The notes under the pieces are model-generated. The model had not been told where the DNA came from, searched no databases, and worked only from the letters and a program-made list of their open reading frames with translations. The position numbers were made by a program, and so were the translations under genes. Below are positions 8,252 through 20,413 of a stretch of DNA of 64,000 bases, piece after piece. The stretch covers positions 9,790,501-9,854,500 of the forward strand of contig CM048847.1 of assembly GCA_026545225.1 (NCBI GenBank), given 5' to 3'. Positions within the stretch are counted from its first letter, which is position 1. Every line of letters begins with the position of its first letter. This DNA comes from Cornus controversa (taxonomy: Eukaryota; Streptophyta; Magnoliopsida; Cornales; Cornaceae).

Positions 8252-10735
8252 ACTTTCAATTGAAGTCGATGACCGTCTCCTACGGACGTTAAATTGTAGG
8301 ATTTGTATGTATTTCTATCCTTTAATTTCTTTAGTTTTCTTTTATTTTTATTTTTATTTTATTTTGTTTTATTTTATTATTTTTAGTTTATGTTTTTCTT
8401 TAGTTTCTTTCAATTCTAGTTGCGTTTTAATATTTTTTTCTTTGAGTTTTTGATGTATAAGTTGCTTCCGGAGGATGCCAAGAGGTGTACCGAGGTATTT
8501 GGACTCAAAATAGGTGAAAAAGAGAGGTCTCGGTCGACCTTGGGCGATGGACCCTCCAAAAATACCCTTCCCGGTCGACCCTTGGCGATAGATACTTAAC
8601 AAGCTCCAGCAGGGGGGATCGATCGCCCCTTTGAAGGGGGATCGATCGCCCCCATTATTTGACAAAGAGAACAGGCAACCAGCTGGGCGATCGATCGCCC
8701 AGCCCATGGGGGATCGATCGCCCCAGCCCCAACATGCCCAACTGCTCTGATTTTGTGCTATTTCGCTCCCTCTTCACAACTTATATGCTCCCACTTGAAA
8801 ATGCATCACTTTGGTGACTCTCCAACATCAAAATACACTCTCAAAATATTTCATAACACTACTTGATCATCATCATTCATCACCATCTTCATCTATTCCA
8901 ATCTATTTTTCTCCATCCTCATTAAATGATCAATTTTCTCAAATTTCTTCTTCACAAGGAAGTAGACTTTGTTTGAAAAATTGGTTGGATTTCTTTGAGA
9001 GGTTTTGTGCTACAAGTTTGGGGGAGGACATTGCACATTAAATGTGGACTAGTTGGTTGATTTTGATGCAACATTCCGGCCATGACTTAGATGCTTCGGC
9101 ACCACCTTTTCCTTGATTTTTTTCGGAGGTAACTATCTTTTGTATTTTTATTTTTATTTTTAATTTTCTTTTCTTTATTTTGTTTTTCATATTATTTTTT
9201 TTATTTAGTTTCAAAAAAAAAAAAAAAAAAAATTTATTTCATATTTATTTTCACCCATACTATTTCACTTGGTCTTTGGGGTATAGTGGTTTATTTTGAC
9301 AGGTTGTAACATCCAAGTTTGGGGGTGTGCTTGCATTGCCTTCATACAACTTGGTGTGCTCTATTTTCTTGCCACTCATTCTCCGGATTCCTGGTATTAT
9401 CGTTCTTACTCCTCTCTATGCTTTGATTGATAGTACATTGAGGACAATGTACAGTTTAAGTTTGGGGGTGAGGCGATGCCTATTTTTGTGCTTTATTGCA
9501 ATATGGGGGGAAATTTGTGTGAAATTCTTCTTGTTTTAGGATTTTTATTTATTTTATTTTCTTAGTTTATTTTTTATTTTCTTTTGTTTTATTTTTAGAT
9601 AGAATGTTTTGACATCATTCAAGGGATTAATACCTTATGTAGGTGCTTAACTTGCAATTTTTGAGTATGTTTGAAATTTTTGAAAACTGTGGTTTAAATT
9701 AAGTGGTTTTAATCATGATTTGCAATAACATGTTTTGAAGTGATTGATTTTAGTTTCCTTACATGCACAAACACACTAGCATAATTTTGTGAGGTATAAA
9801 TCTATGTTTTGAGTTATTGAGTTACATATGCTTGATATTAATTAGTATCTCTTGAGAATGAGTACCAATGATGTGTTTTACTTGACTTCAATGAAAAAGA
9901 AAAAAAAAGAAGAAAAAGAAAAAAGAAAAAAAAGTGATGAATAAGCAAATCAATTTGATCCTTTTCATGAGTAACCGGGCCTCTATGCCTCAGGAAGCAC
10001 GGAGTGTTCGCGTCAAAAGTGAAAAGGTGAGAAAAGATGAGCATTGGTTGTCTTGATTTGTAGCCTGACTGATTCGAGTAATTAGGTCTTCGGGGTATCT
10101 TAAAGCCTAGTGCCCTAAAGCCATCTGGCTTGGGAGTCATTGACCGAAAGCTTGCTACATGGATCTTTCAGAAAGCTTAATAGATCAAGACATTGCACAA
10201 CCAATAAAGCAATGAAAAAAAGAATGATGAAAAAAAAAATGAAAAAGTCATGTATGCATGTTGGGAAGTATGAGTTCAATAAGGGGAGTTAGTGAGTTGA
10301 AGGGGTATGTGCCTTAATATATTCAGAACTTGGTTATGCTACATGAGATGACTGCTAGTTCACTTTACACGAGGAAGCTAGAGTTGATTATTTTGAGATA
10401 TGTTGATGTGAATTATGTGTGGGGACCATTGATTTGAATTATAGAATTTGAAAGTTTGAAATTATTCTTGAATGCAAGTTTGTAACTATGTATTGTAATT
10501 TTCTTCTTGAATTAATGTTGAAACAGAATTTTGAATGTTTGTGGGTAACATTTCTGGAAACCCTCACGAGACTATACTCGTCCACTAGGGGGAACCTAGG
10601 GGTTTAAAGGCTTGTTGCATATGCTAAATGCAATCGTTTCTCCCACGAAAGTGGAGTTAGGTAGTTTAGTTAGTGTTTAGTAGTTTCTTTGTTTTAGTTT
10701 TGTTTTATTCTATTGCTAAGGGACTAGCAATATGT
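8252..10735 (+). other. Long non-coding 3' region of unit 1
   Basis: About 2.5 kb with no credible gene. Soon after the gag stop, a short stretch ending GGACGTTAAATTG (about 8285-8297) recalls the segment that follows integrase in Athila-like elements. Next come T-rich runs, the GATCGATCGC cluster (8612-8724), three AAGTTTGGGGG motifs (9014, 9315, 9458), a 20-base A run (9213-9232) and a purine stretch (about 9891-9932). A conserved block around 9961-10140 is also seen in the diverged relative at 49601. Open frames here (for example 8369-8707 and 9838-10140 on the minus strand) lack domains. The same layout holds in every unit. Confidence 0.7.
8532..8724. repeat. GC-rich palindrome cluster (unit 1)
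   Basis: Two GGTCGACC palindromes (8532-8539, 8573-8580) are followed by four copies of a GATCGATC-centred motif flanked by G and C runs, at about 8614, 8636, 8683 and 8708. The third is a perfect 22-bp palindrome (8682-8703) with core GGGCGATCGATCGCCC. It is a GC-rich island in a very AT-rich element and recurs in each unit (for example 14614-14806, 20694-20886, 26772-26964). In units 3 and 4 one A is G (20803 and 26881), breaking the second copy. Confidence 0.85.
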
Positions 10736-10746
10736 AAGTTTGGGGG
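10736..10746 (+). other. Polypurine tract before LTR 2
   Basis: AAGTTTGGGGG followed by TG lies immediately before the LTR start at 10749. Equivalent sites are at 16818, 22896, 28974, 35054, 41134 and 47213, and at 50329 in the diverged relative. The T-interrupted purine run is typical of this element type. Confidence 0.75.
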
Positions 10747-10748
10747 TG

Positions 10749-12182
10749 TGATCGGCGTTGAATGTTACGCATTCTAGCCTCTTAACTTATGTATTTTATT
10801 CTCTTAGTGATAGATTATTTTGTGATTTTACTTTGTTTTAGTGTTTTCTGTATTTTCAGGGCCTTAATGATTATTTCAGTTAAAACCAGGATTTTGGGCT
10901 TTTAAAGAAGACATCCAAGATGGTGAGATGAAGCCTACATCAAGGAGATTCACTCAACCATTTATTTCAACTCAAATCAGCCCAAGGAAGAGGTCCAAGA
11001 GAATTACAACTGCTTAAGAAGGTTTCGGGCCTGAAGCCCAAATCTGCGCATAATGCAGTCTTAATCCCGTTTTGGAAAACGGACCAGAAGTCTTATTTCC
11101 GAGCCTCAAATTGACATAATTTACGCGTGGGGTTGAACGAAATTTGATTCTGCACACTTTTGTATTTCACGAAAATTCCGTGAATCGGACTTCTAGTGGG
11201 TCAAAAGTTGGGCCGAAGTTAGCAGGAAAAACCCACCTGATTAGTGCTGCGGGAAACCCTAATTTATTCCTAATTGGATTAGGACTTTGATGTATTCTCT
11301 TGGTTATTTAAAGTGACAAATTGGGGCTGTATTGAGGAGGCTTGGCAGCAGCTTTGAAGAGCTTTTGGAATAGAGAATCATTGGAGAACAAGGCGTATCA
11401 TGAGCGGCTAGTTCAGCCACCAGGGTTCTGATGGAGCCCTAACTAAACATCACTGGTTTGATTGTTCTAATTATTGGGGATTTTTGTATTCATTCATAGA
11501 TTGTGTAATTTAGAGGATTCTTATTATTGAATTGAGCAATAAAAGTCTTATAAATTCAGTTTCAATGATTTCTTATCTTGTCTTAGATACTTGATTGTTG
11601 TTATTGAACTCGTCCCTCTTATTTTCTGTGATCATGAGAGTGATTATTACACAATGGTTTTCACTGAATATATCATTAAAATCTTTGATGGATTATGCCT
11701 AGAGAAGATGAACCATACTGCACCCTAGATTAGAGTAGTTAGGCAGATGGCTCATGCCAATCGAAGATAGTCCATGACTTAGCCTTAATCATATGTTATC
11801 TTCTTGACGGATGGAGGTGAGCTTGTAGCCACCGACACCACTTATGCATGATATGATGCCCCATAGTTAGTTCAATTGACCCTTGATTGTGAAGTTAGTG
11901 GTGAAATCAATTACCCTAGACTTATCTTATATTCTCTACACTCCTTAGTTTTTCTTGCTTTTGTTCAATTGCTTCATTAGTTAATTTAGAATTAAAAATC
12001 AGAACTTATTTCTTTTAAATTTAATTAGAATTAGTCCTAACAATTCAACACAGTCAGACCATAGTCCTTGAGGTTCGACACCCATTCCTTTCGATAGCCC
12101 TATTCTGCAAGGAATTCGTTCTATTGCGAAGTGTGGAAATTTTAATTGATATACTTTTTGAGTCACACTCACACACGAATCA
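10749..12182 (+). repeat. Array LTR 2
   Basis: 1434 bp; carries a private T at 11112 (TCAAATTGACA instead of TCAAATCGACA). Otherwise it has the LTR 1 haplotype at the C/T and T-insertion markers. Confidence 0.93.
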
Positions 12183-12494
12183 ATTTTTGGCGCCGTTGCC
12201 GGGGACTGTCTATTTGATTGTTTGGATTTTTAGAATTAGTTCTAATTGGATTTTTAGTTTAGGAAATTTTTTTTTTATTATTTTTATTAATTTTCTTTTA
12301 TTTTTTTATTTTTTTTATTTTTGTTTTCTTTTCAATTACTAATTAGTTTTATTTTATTTTTTAGTTTAGAATTTTTTTTTATTTGCTACTAACCTAATTT
12401 TTTTTTATTTTTTTATTTTTTATTTTTCTTTTATTTTTCTTTCCGGTACATCAATCACCATACCATTGAGCAAGAGGAAGAGATTATTTACATC

Positions 12495-14333
12495 ATGGAT
12501 GGTGTGCGTGGTAATACTGAGGACAACAATATTGTGCCTAATGCTGTTGTGGAAAAAGCGAGATTGATCAGAGACTACTATGTCCCAGAGACTTATAATT
12601 CACCAGCTGATTTTCAATTGCCTGATGTCACTGCACAGAACTATGAGATCAAGCCCAGTATCATTCATATGTTGCCATCCTATTTTGGGTTGACTCATGA
12701 GGATCCGTACAAGCACTTGGATGAATTTTTAGAAGTTTGCTCATTAACGAAAATTCACAACTTCTCTGAAGATGCTTTTCGGATGCGACTCTTTCCATTC
12801 TCTCTAAAGGAAAAGGCCAAGTATTGGTTCAGATCTCTACCGGCGAGCTCTATCACTACATGGACTCAAATGCAAAATGAATTTTTGAAGAAATATTTTC
12901 CGATAGGGAGGACCAATCAATTCAGACGAGCTATCACTAGTTTCTCTCAATTTGAGGGGGAACAATTTTTTGAGACATGGGAGAGATTCAAGGACCTTCT
13001 TAGGAAGTGTCCTCATCATCAAGTTCCAATGTGGCAGTTAGTGCAATGTTTCTATGAAGGGCTAACTGAAGGTAACAGACAGATGGTTGATGCGTCATGT
13101 GGAGGTACTTTTATGTTGAAGAGTGAAGAAGAGGCATGGACCTTATTTGAAAATCTTAGTGACAACTCTCTACAACATGTGTCCTCTACTCGTTCTAGCA
13201 GACCAACCCATTCAAGGAAGGAAGATGATATTTTTGAGATTGGTTCTGCAGATGCTATGTCTACCATTGTGGATGCTGTGGCACAAAGAGTGGTGCAACT
13301 CATGGCGGGTTGTCAAGTGCCTAATCAATCTTCATATCCTTCTATTTTTGAGCCATGTGCTTTTTGCTCGAGTCCTATGCATCATATGAATAATTGCCCT
13401 TCAATTGGGCAGTTTGTCGATCTTCCACAAGGACAAGGGGGAGCAATTCAGCCCACTTTTCAACCTCAGAACTATGTGCCTTCACAATTATATCAAGAAC
13501 AAGTTCCTATGGCACAGAGGTATTCAGCCATTGAGGACAAGATGACAATTGTCCTAGAAAAACTTGAGAAGCTTGACTCTATTATCGAGATAGTGCAAGC
13601 TACTGCAGCAAAAGTTCAATCCACAACTCAACTGGTTTATTCTCATTCTCAATCGATTGCCAAACTGGAATTTCAGTTTGGACAACTTGTCAATGCCGTG
13701 AGTAAAAGAGAAGAGGAGAAACTACCAAGCCAACCAGTTGCCAACCCAAGAGGGGTTCATGTCCTTAACAATATTTCTTCTTCAAGTAACCCACACCATG
13801 AACAATTTCAAGCCATCACCACTTTTAGAAGTGGAGAAATAAGTGACAACAAGGTGGGGGAGAAGAAGCTTGTTGAAGAAGAAGTGCCAAAGAGTCCAAA
13901 TGTTGAAATTTCTCATGAGCCTAAGGTGAAATTGAATACTTTTAATGCCATTCAACATCCTTTAGATGAGAGTGATTGTTTCTTCATGGATGGCTTTGAT
14001 GATTATATTGAAGAAGTTGATCCGGTTGCTCTATCACATGATGTTGAGAATTCCACTAAGGGGGTGAATAATTTACTTGATGTAGTGGTCATGAAAAATA
14101 CTCCACCTTGGAGGATTCCGATTGAGCCATTGCCTATTCTTTCTAGCATTCCTTCAATGCCATCATTAGAGTCTCCTCCATGGGTAAAATTGAAACATGT
14201 TCCGTCAAGGGAGAGAGATGTGTTTTTTGAAGCCAATGACACCATTCCGATCACTTTGAGTTCAACCCAAGGAGGTGAGGATCATATAGGAGGAACAAAG
14301 TTAAATCTCCTCAAGAGATGTGGCATTGGGTGA
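12495..14333 (+). CDS. Gag protein, unit 2
   Basis: Translation is identical to unit 1 over all 612 residues. The unit shares with unit 1 the extra 11-bp block in the leader, so units 1 and 2 are sister copies. Its leader differs by one base (TTTTTTATTTTTTTTATT in place of an ATTTATTTTATT form). Confidence 0.9.
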   Translation: MDGVRGNTEDNNIVPNAVVEKARLIRDYYVPETYNSPADFQLPDVTAQNYEIKPSIIHMLPSYFGLTHEDPYKHLDEFLEVCSLTKIHNFSEDAFRMRLFPFSLKEKAKYWFRSLPASSITTWTQMQNEFLKKYFPIGRTNQFRRAITSFSQFEGEQFFETWERFKDLLRKCPHHQVPMWQLVQCFYEGLTEGNRQMVDASCGGTFMLKSEEEAWTLFENLSDNSLQHVSSTRSSRPTHSRKEDDIFEIGSADAMSTIVDAVAQRVVQLMAGCQVPNQSSYPSIFEPCAFCSSPMHHMNNCPSIGQFVDLPQGQGGAIQPTFQPQNYVPSQLYQEQVPMAQRYSAIEDKMTIVLEKLEKLDSIIEIVQATAAKVQSTTQLVYSHSQSIAKLEFQFGQLVNAVSKREEEKLPSQPVANPRGVHVLNNISSSSNPHHEQFQAITTFRSGEISDNKVGEKKLVEEEVPKSPNVEISHEPKVKLNTFNAIQHPLDESDCFFMDGFDDYIEEVDPVALSHDVENSTKGVNNLLDVVVMKNTPPWRIPIEPLPILSSIPSMPSLESPPWVKLKHVPSRERDVFFEANDTIPITLSSTQGGEDHIGGTKLNLLKRCGIG

Positions 14334-16830
14334 ACTTTCAATTGAAGTCGATGACCGTCTCCTACGGACGTTAAATTGTAGGATTTGTATGTATTTCTAT
14401 CCTTTAATTTCTTTAGTTTTCTTTTATTTTTATTTTTATTTTATTTTGTTTTATTTTATTATTTTTAGTTTATGTTTTTCTTTAGTTTCTTTCAATTCTA
14501 GTTGCGTTTTAATATTTTTTTCTTTGAGTTTTTGATGTATAAGTTGCTTCCGGAGGATGCCAAGAGGTGTACCGAGGTATTTGGACTCAAAATAGGTGAA
14601 AAAGAGAGGTCTCGGTCGACCTTGGGCGATGGACCCTCCAAAAATACCCTTCCCGGTCGACCCTTGGCGATAGATACTTAACAAGCTCCAGCAGGGGGGA
14701 TCGATCGCCCCTTTGAAGGGGGATCGATCGCCCCCATTATTTGACAAAGAGAACAGGCAACCAGCTGGGCGATCGATCGCCCAGCCCATGGGGGATCGAT
14801 CGCCCCAGCCCCAACATGCCCAACTGCTCTGATTTTGTGCTATTTCGCTCCCTCTTCACAACTTATATGCTCCCACTTGAAAATGCATCACTTTGGTGAC
14901 TCTCCAACATCAAAATACACTCTCAAAATATTTCATAACACTACTTGATCATCATCATTCATCACCATCTTCATCTATTCCAATCTATTTTTCTCCATCC
15001 TCATTAAATGATCAATTTTCTCAAATTTCTTCTTCACAAGGAAGTAGACTTTGTTTGAAAAATTGGTTGGATTTCTTTGAGAGGTTTTGTGCTACAAGTT
15101 TGGGGGAGGACATTGCACATTAAATGTGGACTAGTTGGTTGATTTTGATGCAACATTCCGGCCATGACTTAGATGCTTCGGCACCACCTTTTCCTTGATT
15201 TTTTTCGGAGGTAACTATCTTTTGTATTTTTATTTTTATTTTTAATTTTCTTTTCTTTATTTTGTTTTTCATATTATTTTTTTTATTTAGTTTCAAAAAA
15301 AAAAAAAAAAAAAATTTATTTCATATTTATTTTCACCCATACTATTTCACTTGGTCTTTGGGGTATAGTGGTTTATTTTGACAGGTTGTAACATCCAAGT
15401 TTGGGGGTGTGCTTGCATTGCCTTCATACAACTTGGTGTGCTCTATTTTCTTGCCACTCATTCTCCGGATTCCTGGTATTATCGTTCTTACTCCTCTCTA
15501 TGCTTTGATTGATAGTACATTGAGGACAATGTACAGTTTAAGTTTGGGGGTGAGGCGATGCCTATTTTTGTGCTTTATTGCAATATGGGGGGAAATTTGT
15601 GTGAAATTCTTCTTGTTTTAGGATTTTTATTTATTTTATTTTCTTAGTTTATTTTTTATTTTCTTTTGTTTTATTTTTAGATAGAATGTTTTGACATCAT
15701 TCAAGGGATTAATACCTTATGTAGGTGCTTAACTTGCAATTTTTGAGTATGTTTGAAATTTTTGAAAACTGTGGTTTAAATTAAGTGGTTTTAATCATGA
15801 TTTGCAATAACATGTTTTGAAGTGATTGATTTTAGTTTCCTTACATGCACAAACACACTAGCATAATTTTGTGAGGTATAAATCTATGTTTTGAGTTATT
15901 GAGTTACATATGCTTGATATTAATTAGTATCTCTTGAGAATGAGTACCAATGATGTGTTTTACTTGACTTCAATGAAAAAGAAAAAAAAAGAAGAAAAAG
16001 AAAAAAGAAAAAAAAGTGATGAATAAGCAAATCAATTTGATCCTTTTCATGAGTAACCGGGCCTCTATGCCTCAGGAAGCACGGAGTGTTCGCGTCAAAA
16101 GTGAAAAGGTGAGAAAAGATGAGCATTGGTTGTCTTGATTTGTAGCCTGACTGATTCGAGTAATTAGGTCTTCGGGGTATCTTAAAGCCTAGTGCCCTAA
16201 AGCCATCTGGCTTGGGAGTCATTGACCGAAAGCTTGCTACATGGATCTTTCAGAAAGCTTAATAGATCAAGACATTGCACAACCAATAAAGCAATGAAAA
16301 AAAGAATGATGAAAAAAAAAATGAAAAAGTCATGTATGCATGTTGGGAAGTATGAGTTCAATAAGGGGAGTTAGTGAGTTGAAGGGGTATGTGCCTTAAT
16401 ATATTCAGAACTTGGTTATGCTACATGAGATGACTGCTAGTTCACTTTACACGAGGAAGCTAGAGTTGATTATTTTGAGATATGTTGATGTGAATTATGT
16501 GTGGGGACCATTGATTTGAATTATAGAATTTGAAAGTTTGAAATTATTCTTGAATGCAAGTTTGTAACTATGTATTGTAATTTTCTTCTTGAATTAATGT
16601 TGAAACAGAATTTTGAATGTTTGTGGGTAACATTTCTGGAAACCCTCACGAGACTATACTCGTCCACTAGGGGGAACCTAGGGGTTTAAAGGCTTGTTGC
16701 ATATGCTAAATGCAATCGTTTCTCCCACGAAAGTGGAGTTAGGTAGTTTAGTTAGTGTTTAGTAGTTTCTTTGTTTTAGTTTTGTTTTATTCTATTGCTA
16801 AGGGACTAGCAATATGTAAGTTTGGGGGTG

Positions 16831-18265
16831 TGATCGGCGTTGAATGTTACGCATTCTAGCCTCTTAACTTATGTATTTTATTCTCTTAGTGATAGATTAT
16901 TTTGTGATTTTACTTTGTTTTAGTGTTTTCTGTATTTTCAGGGCCTTAATGATTATTTCAGTTAAAACCAGGATTTTGGGCTTTTAAAGAAGACATCCAA
17001 GATGGTGAGATGAAGCCTACATCAAGGAGATTCACTCAACCATTTATTTCAACTCAAATCAGCCCAAGGAAGAGGTCCAAGAGAATTACAACTGCTTAAG
17101 AAGGTTTCGGGCCTGAAGCCCAAATCTGCGCATAATGCAGTCTTAATCCCGTTTTGGAAAACGGACCAGAAGTCTTATTTCCGAGCCTCAAATCGACATA
17201 ATTTACGCGTGGGGTTGAACGAAATTTGATTCTGCACACTTTTGTATTTCACGAAAATTCCGTGAATCGGACTTCTAGTGGGTCAAAAGTTGGGCCGAAG
17301 TTAGCAGGAAAAACCCACCTGATTAGTGCTGCGGGAAACCCTAATTTATTCCTAATTGGATTAGGACTTTGATGTATTCTCTTGGTTATTTAAAGTGACA
17401 AATTGGGGCTGTATTGAGGAGGCTTGGCAGCAGCTTTGAAGAGCTTTTGGAATAGAGAATCATTGGAGAACAAGGCGTATCATGAGCGGCTAGTTCAGCC
17501 ACCAGGGTTCTGATGGAGCCCTAACTAAACATCACTGGTTTGATTGTTCTAATTATTGGGGATTTTTGTATTCATTCATAGATTGTGTAATTTAGAGGAT
17601 TCTTATTATTGAATTGAGCAATAAAAGTCTTATAAATTCAGTTTCAATGATTTCTTATCTTGTCTTAGATACTTGATTGTTGTTATTGAACTCGTCCCTC
17701 TTATTTTCTGTGATCATGAGAGTGATTATTACACAATGGTTTTCACTGAATATATCATTAAAATCTTTGATGGATTATGCCTAGAGAAGATGAACCATAC
17801 TGCACCCTAGATTAGAGTAGTTAGGCAGATGGCTCATGCCAATCGAAGATAGTCCATGACTTAGCCTTAATCATATGTTATCTTCTTGACGGATGGAGGT
17901 GAGCTTGTAGCCACCGACACCACTTATGCATGATATGATGCCCTATAGTTAGTTCAATTGACCCTTGATTGTGAAGTTAGTGGTGAAATCAATTACCCTA
18001 GACTTATCTTTATATTCTCTACACTCCTTAGTTTTTCTTGCTTTTGTTCAATTGCTTCATTAGTTAATTTAGAATTAAAAATCAGAACTTATTTCTTTTA
18101 AATTTAATTAGAATTAGTCCTAACAATTCAACACAGTCAGACCATAGTCCTTGAGGTTCGACACCCATTCCTTTCGATAGCCCTATTCTGCAAGGAATTC
18201 GTTCTATTGCGAAGTGTGGAAATTTTAATTGATATACTTTTTGAGTCACACTCACACACGAATCA
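16831..18265 (+). repeat. Array LTR 3
   Basis: 1435 bp; carries T at 17944 and an extra T in CTTATCTTTATATTC. These two linked variants define a second LTR haplotype shared with LTRs 4 and 6. Confidence 0.93.
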
Positions 18266-18574
18266 ATTTTTGGCGCCGTTGCCGGGGACTGTCTATTTGA
18301 TTGTTTGGATTTTTAGAATTAGTTCTAATTGGATTTTTAGTTTAGGAAATTTTTTTTTTATTATTTTTATTAATTTTCTTTTATTTTTTTATTTTTTTAT
18401 TTATTTTATTTTTGTTTTCTTTTCAATTACTAATTAGTTTTATTTTTTTTTTTAGTTTAGAATTTTTTTTTATTTGCTACTAACCTAATTTTTTTTTATT
18501 TTTTTATTTTTTATTTTTCTTTCCGGTACATCAATCACCATACCATTGAGCAAGAGGAAGAGATTATTTACATC

Positions 18575-20413
18575 ATGGATGGTGTGCGTGGTAATACTGA
18601 GGACAACAATATTGTGCCTAATGCTGTTGTGGAAAAAGCGAGATTGATCAGAGACTACTATGTCCCAGAGACTTATAATTCACCAGCTGATTTTCAATTG
18701 CCTGATGTCACTGCACAGAACTATGAGATCAAGCCCAGTATCATTCATATGTTGCCATCCTATTTTGGGTTGACTCATGAGGATCCGTACAAGCACTTGG
18801 ATGAATTTTTAGAAGTTTGCTCATTAACGAAAATTCACAACTTCTCTGAAGATGCTTTTCGGATGCGACTCTTTCCATTCTCTCTAAAGGAAAAGGCCAA
18901 GTATTGGTTCAGATCTCTACCGGCGAGCTCTATCACTACATGGACTCAAATGCAAAATGAATTTTTGAAGAAATATTTTCCGATAGGGAGGACCAATCAA
19001 TTCAGACGAGCTATCACTAGTTTCTCTCAATTTGAGGGGGAACAATTTTTTGAGACATGGGAGAGATTCAAGGACCTTCTTAGGAAGTGTCCTCATCATC
19101 AAGTTCCAATGTGGCAGTTAGTGCAATGTTTCTATGAAGGGCTAACTGAAGGTAACAGACAGATGGTTGATGCGTCATGTGGAGGTACTTTTATGTTGAA
19201 GAGTGAAGAAGAGGCATGGACCTTATTTGAAAATCTTAGTGACAACTCTCTACAACATGTGTCCTCTACTCGTTCTAGCAGACCAACCCATTCAAGGAAG
19301 GAAGATGATATTTTTGAGATTGGTTCTGCAGATGCTATGTCTACCATTGTGGATGCTGTGGCACAAAGAGTGGTGCAACTCATGGCGGGTTGTCAAGTGC
19401 CTAATCAATCTTCATATCCTTCTATTTTTGAGCCATGTGCTTTTTGCTCGAGTCCTATGCATCATATGAATAATTGCCCTTCAATTGGGCAGTTTGTCGA
19501 TCTTCCACAAGGACAAGGGGGAGCAATTCAGCCCACTTTTCAACCTCAGAACTATGTGCCTTCACAATTATATCAAGAACAAGTTCCTATGGCACAGAGG
19601 TATTCAGCCATTGAGGACAAGATGACAATTGTCCTAGAAAAACTTGAGAAGCTTGACTCTATTATCGAGATAGTGCAAGCTACTGCAGCAAAAGTTCAAT
19701 CCACAACTCAACTGGTTTATTCTCATTCTCAATCGATTGCCAAACTGGAATTTCAGTTTGGACAACTTGTCAATGCCGTGAGTAAAAGAGAAGAGGAGAA
19801 ACTACCAAGCCAACCAGTTGCCAACCCAAGAGGGGTTCATGTCCTTAACAATATTTCTTCTTCAAGTAACCCACACCATGAACAATTTCAAGCCATCACC
19901 ACTTTTAGAAGTGGAGAAATAAGTGACAACAAGGTGGGGGAGAAGAAGCTTGTTGAAGAAGAAGTGCCAAAGAGTCCAAATGTTGAAATTTCTCATGAGC
20001 CTAAGGTGAAATTGAATACTTTTAATGCCATTCAACATCCTTTAGATGAGAGTGATTGTTTCTTCATGGATGGCTTTGATGATTATATTGAAGAAGTTGA
20101 TCCGGTTGCTCTATCACATGATGTTGAGAATTCCACTAAGGGGGTGAATAATTTACTTGATGTAGTGGTCATGAAAAATACTCCACCTTGGAGGATTCCG
20201 ATTGAGCCATTGCCTATTCTTTCTAGCATTCCTTCAATGCCATCATTAGAGTCTCCTCCATGGGTAAAATTGAAACATGTTCCGTCAAGGGAGAGAGATG
20301 TGTTTTTTGAAGCCAATGACACCATTCCGATCACTTTGAGTTCAACCCAAGGAGGTGAGGATCATATAGGAGGAACAAAGTTAAATCTCCTCAAGAGATG
20401 TGGCATTGGGTGA
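18575..20413 (+). CDS. Gag protein, unit 3
   Basis: Intact and identical to the other copies. The unit has the short leader form, the G at 20803 within the palindrome cluster and an 18-base A run, all three shared only with unit 4. Confidence 0.9.
   Translation: MDGVRGNTEDNNIVPNAVVEKARLIRDYYVPETYNSPADFQLPDVTAQNYEIKPSIIHMLPSYFGLTHEDPYKHLDEFLEVCSLTKIHNFSEDAFRMRLFPFSLKEKAKYWFRSLPASSITTWTQMQNEFLKKYFPIGRTNQFRRAITSFSQFEGEQFFETWERFKDLLRKCPHHQVPMWQLVQCFYEGLTEGNRQMVDASCGGTFMLKSEEEAWTLFENLSDNSLQHVSSTRSSRPTHSRKEDDIFEIGSADAMSTIVDAVAQRVVQLMAGCQVPNQSSYPSIFEPCAFCSSPMHHMNNCPSIGQFVDLPQGQGGAIQPTFQPQNYVPSQLYQEQVPMAQRYSAIEDKMTIVLEKLEKLDSIIEIVQATAAKVQSTTQLVYSHSQSIAKLEFQFGQLVNAVSKREEEKLPSQPVANPRGVHVLNNISSSSNPHHEQFQAITTFRSGEISDNKVGEKKLVEEEVPKSPNVEISHEPKVKLNTFNAIQHPLDESDCFFMDGFDDYIEEVDPVALSHDVENSTKGVNNLLDVVVMKNTPPWRIPIEPLPILSSIPSMPSLESPPWVKLKHVPSRERDVFFEANDTIPITLSSTQGGEDHIGGTKLNLLKRCGIG

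Noticed and set aside
8369-8707. 112-codon minus-strand open frame, repeated in each unit
   Set aside because: It covers T-rich sequence and the palindrome cluster, has low-complexity lysine-rich ends and no domain; it is open by chance of composition.
9838-10140. 100-codon minus-strand open frame in each unit
   Set aside because: It spans a purine-rich run read as phenylalanine and leucine, has no motif, and is not kept open in the diverged relative at 49601.
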